From UBA668 sp031366885 (GTDB taxonomy: Bacteria; Actinomycetota; Acidimicrobiia; Acidimicrobiales; Ilumatobacteraceae): a stretch of DNA of 14,052 bases. Location: the NCBI GenBank assembly GCA_031366885.1, contig JANLPB010000362.1:1-14052 (forward strand), in the 5' to 3' direction. This document shows positions 13,313 to 14,052 of the stretch, piece by piece (within the stretch, counting starts at the first letter, position 1; the number at the start of each line of letters is the position of its first letter). The position numbers and the translations under genes are program-made. Below the pieces are notes generated by a model. The model was not told the DNA's origin. It worked only from the letters and a program-made list of their open reading frames with translations, and made no database searches.

Positions 13313-14052
13313 ATGGCACGCCCTACCGCGCCTTCCCAGTGGTTGCCCGGATTCGATCCGGAACCGCCAGAGACACCTGTTGCGGGCATCGAGCCCGCAT
13401 TGACCCCGCTCGCCGCCGCCGTCAGCGAACCCGCTGAGGACATCAACGAATCGACGAGCGACCCGATTCACCCGCGCGCCAACTGGCGCGTCAACACCGG
13501 CACCACCAACGCGCTTGCAACACGGTCGCTGTGGTCGCAGTTGACCCGCGCCGACCTGCAAGACCTGGGCGGCGACGTCACGAAGTTCGAAGCCAACCTG
13601 GCCGCCATCGAAGTGCTGCGCCAAGTCGAAGCCGAGCATCGGCCGATCACCGCCACCGAACGCAGCACCCTGCTGCGCTACACCGGTTGGGGTGGCCTGC
13701 CGGCGAGCTTCAACCTCGAAGCCAAAGACCTTGCCTGGGCTCGACGCGCCGAGCAGTTGAAGAAGCTGCTGAGCACCGCTGACCACGAGTCGGCGCGCGC
13801 GTCGGTCAACAACAGCCACTACACCGAGGTCCATGTGATCGAGGCGATCTGGCAGGCCGTGCAGCGTTTCGGTTTCGAGGGTGGCCGCATCCTGGAGCCC
13901 GCTGCGGGCATCGGCCATTTTATTGGCGCGATGCCTCAAGGCATCGCCGAGCGCAGCAGCATCACCGCCATCGAGATCGACCAGTTGTCGGGTCGCATGC
14001 TGCACGCGCTGTATGCGGCCAGCGATGTGGACGTGCGGATCGCTCCGTTCGA
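13313..14052 (+). CDS. N12-class DNA methylase / strawberry-notch-type helicase, 3' partial
   Basis: The first 246 residues of a protein that in related mobile elements is very large (usually well over 1,000 residues), joining an adenine-specific N12-type methyltransferase and a superfamily 2 helicase. Start ATG 13313 follows GGAGA. After a Pro-rich, probably flexible first 60 residues come LLRYTGWGGLPASF (about 121-134), NNSHYTEVHVIEAIW (about 165-179) and the SAM-binding motif I ILEPAAGIGHFIGAMP (about 194-209). This order YTGWGGLP - HYT - LEPAAGIG is the hallmark of the family. The catalytic methylase motif and the helicase part lie beyond the window. Such proteins are thought to modify element DNA and help it survive entry into a new host; that role is from family knowledge. 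A hairpin array lies directly upstream. Confidence 0.85.
   Translation, partial: MARPTAPSQWLPGFDPEPPETPVAGIEPALTPLAAAVSEPAEDINESTSDPIHPRANWRVNTGTTNALATRSLWSQLTRADLQDLGGDVTKFEANLAAIEVLRQVEAEHRPITATERSTLLRYTGWGGLPASFNLEAKDLAWARRAEQLKKLLSTADHESARASVNNSHYTEVHVIEAIWQAVQRFGFEGGRILEPAAGIGHFIGAMPQGIAERSSITAIEIDQLSGRMLHALYAASDVDVRIAPF

Noticed and set aside
13043..14005. 320-codon open frame on the minus strand
   Set aside because: It is antisense to the methylase gene and the hairpin array. The + strand has the family motifs.

Overview
The window looks like chromosomal DNA of a GC-rich betaproteobacterium, most likely Burkholderiales (Comamonadaceae-like). This rests on codon use, on the type of homoprotocatechuate genes, and on a tRNA-Asp 3' end recalled as typical of that order. 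The taxonomic call is an inference.

Layout: (1) 1-2176 is the end of a homoprotocatechuate (4-hydroxyphenylacetate) meta-cleavage operon, hpaD (5' end outside the window) - hpaF - hpaH, tightly packed on the + strand. (2) 2177-3432 is a gene scrapyard. It holds two short-chain dehydrogenase remnants on opposite strands, each missing interior segments, then the C-terminal two thirds of an AraC/HpaA-type regulator whose N-terminus is cut off. The aldolase gene hpaI, expected after hpaH in the enterobacterial arrangement, is not there. (3) 3433-3904 is a gene-free boundary with a tRNA terminator, a fragment of a tRNA-Asp 3' end and a second, imperfect copy of that att-like sequence 164 bp away. 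(4) From about 3727 to the right edge lies an integrated mobile element (genomic island or ICE). Its P4-type tyrosine integrase (3905-5156, minus) is broken by a 13-bp tandem duplication. Next comes a four-gene minus-strand operon (7711 to 5473) with a ParM/StbA-like actin, a small ParR-like protein, and two overlapping genes that together look like one Cas4/RecB-type Fe-S nuclease split in two. A gene-free stretch of about 1.2 kb rich in dyads follows, then a second, intact tyrosine recombinase (8932-10113, +). It converges on a ParB-like gene (minus) with a one-base frameshift. A divergent + strand pair follows, an internally deleted EamA/DMT transporter remnant and a YkvA/DUF1232 membrane protein. 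Finally an unusual hairpin-array leader precedes the start of a very large N12-class DNA methylase/helicase gene that runs off the window.

Most interesting signal: the gene-free stretches at about 8190-8304 and 13093-13269 share a structured element. Its best-conserved 22 nt differ at only two positions, and those two bases pair with each other in a hairpin (A-T in one copy, G-C in the other). A second shared block lies 73 and 74 nt downstream of the motif start. In the second copy the element sits in a run of about nine small hairpins with mostly 5-6-bp stems and 4-nt loops, just upstream of the methylase gene. This suggests an undescribed structured RNA or single-strand DNA element of this class of mobile element.

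How the genes fit together: the left part degrades homoprotocatechuate. The right part is the maintenance module of a mobile element (integration, two kinds of partition protein, nuclease, methylase/helicase). Several genes are visibly decayed, so the element may be stranded. Alternatively, some one-base lesions could be sequence errors.
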